Shown here: piece by piece, positions 63,855 through 64,000 of the stretch
Layout: each line of letters begins with the position of its first letter
Numbering within the stretch: the stretch's first letter is position 1
Assembly (NCBI RefSeq): GCF_000621625.1
Contig: NZ_JHXV01000001.1
Location: 298,957 to 362,956 of the forward strand
Reading direction: 5' to 3'
Origin: Crocinitomix catalasitica ATCC 23190
GTDB lineage: Bacteria > Bacteroidota > Bacteroidia > Flavobacteriales_D > Crocinitomicaceae
Length of the DNA: 64,000 nucleotides
Translations under genes and position numbers: made by a program
Notes under the pieces: model-generated
What the model was told of the DNA's origin: nothing
What the model saw: the letters and a program-made list of their open reading frames with translations, nothing else
Database searches by the model: none

Positions 63855-64000
63855 GATTTGATGCGTGTCATGGAAGTGTTTCCCGCTGATGAACGCAGAT
63901 TTCTGGATTTGATACGTGTCATGGAAGTGTTTCCCGCAGATGTACGCAGATTTTTGGATTTGATACGTGCATGGAAGTGTTTCCCGCTGATGAACGCAGA
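63855..64000. repeat. 51-bp tandem repeat, cut by the window end
   Basis: Two full units (63855-63905 and 63906-63956) and a third cut off at base 64000 with a one-base deletion (GTGCATGG for GTGTCATGG). Each unit carries GATTTGAT, CATGGAAGTGTTTCCCGC and ACGCAGATTT. The CGCAGAT word also occurs within the unit (GCAGATGTACGCAGAT). The array is GC-richer than its surroundings. The 80 bases before it (63775-63854) hold no gene that I can see. Confidence 0.85.

Noticed and set aside
63855..64000. CRISPR array
   Set aside because: The units are contiguous, with no unique spacers between repeats, and no cas gene is seen.

Overview
The window looks like chromosome of a Bacteroidota member, most likely order Flavobacteriales. 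It is AT-rich. Gene starts mostly lack a Shine-Dalgarno sequence, and consensus Bacteroidota -7 boxes (TAnnTTTG) precede many genes. The gene content also fits: menaquinone genes, LptG, a SiaC-family protein, YwqK-type MORN proteins, many small outer-membrane barrels and a YARHG lipoprotein. No rRNA, tRNA, CRISPR array, insertion sequence or prophage was seen. I could not fix the genus.

Layout. 0-0.8 kb: the 3' end of an AT-rich unknown gene and a short, GC-richer, cassette-like spacer. 0.8-4.4 kb: leftward operon tgt-lptG-menI-menF. 4.5-6.8 kb: rightward operon glycosyltransferase-sigma factor-rsmG with overlapping stops and starts. 6.8-10.7 kb: leftward genes for SiaC, a MORN protein, a HAD phosphatase and two glycosyltransferases. 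10.8-12.7 kb: a HTH-like/ACT protein divergent from lysA. 12.7-18.7 kb: a helical-repeat protein, ffh, rnz, SdpI-like, an Omp85-type barrel, a glycosyltransferase and a DUF547 protein. 18.9-25.6 kb: lipocalin, epimerase plus glycosyltransferase, OsmC, VF530, a class C beta-lactamase-like hydrolase, a MORN/TonB-C protein and a histone-H1-like protein.

25.6-34.4 kb: an LbtU-like porin behind a highly structured leader, a WYL regulator with its GyrI-like/DUF1801 neighbours, TauE/SafE, and several exported proteins of unknown role. 35.1-38.0 kb: a cytoplasmic trypsin-like protease followed by a large protein with a C-terminal PD-(D/E)XK nuclease motif. This pair is the best candidate here for an undescribed, possibly defensive, module. 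38-50 kb: a pentapeptide-repeat protein, a TetR-nitroreductase unit with a matching operator before each gene, APC and SulP transporters, catalase plus ankyrin protein, and three tandem paralogous outer-membrane proteins.

50.9-64 kb: an AddA/RecB-type helicase-nuclease; an envelope operon (barrel, helix-hairpin-helix barrel, HisKA_2 histidine kinase); aroB, adenine deaminase, proline dehydrogenase and a GT39 membrane glycosyltransferase. The window ends inside a 51-bp tandem repeat array.

Most of the content is ordinary housekeeping and envelope biology. The points most worth a second look are the porin leader (25962-26166), the protease/nuclease pair, the tandem barrels with a shared N-terminal domain, the zinc-site loss in Tgt, the duplicated promoter motif of the histone-like gene and the terminal repeat array.
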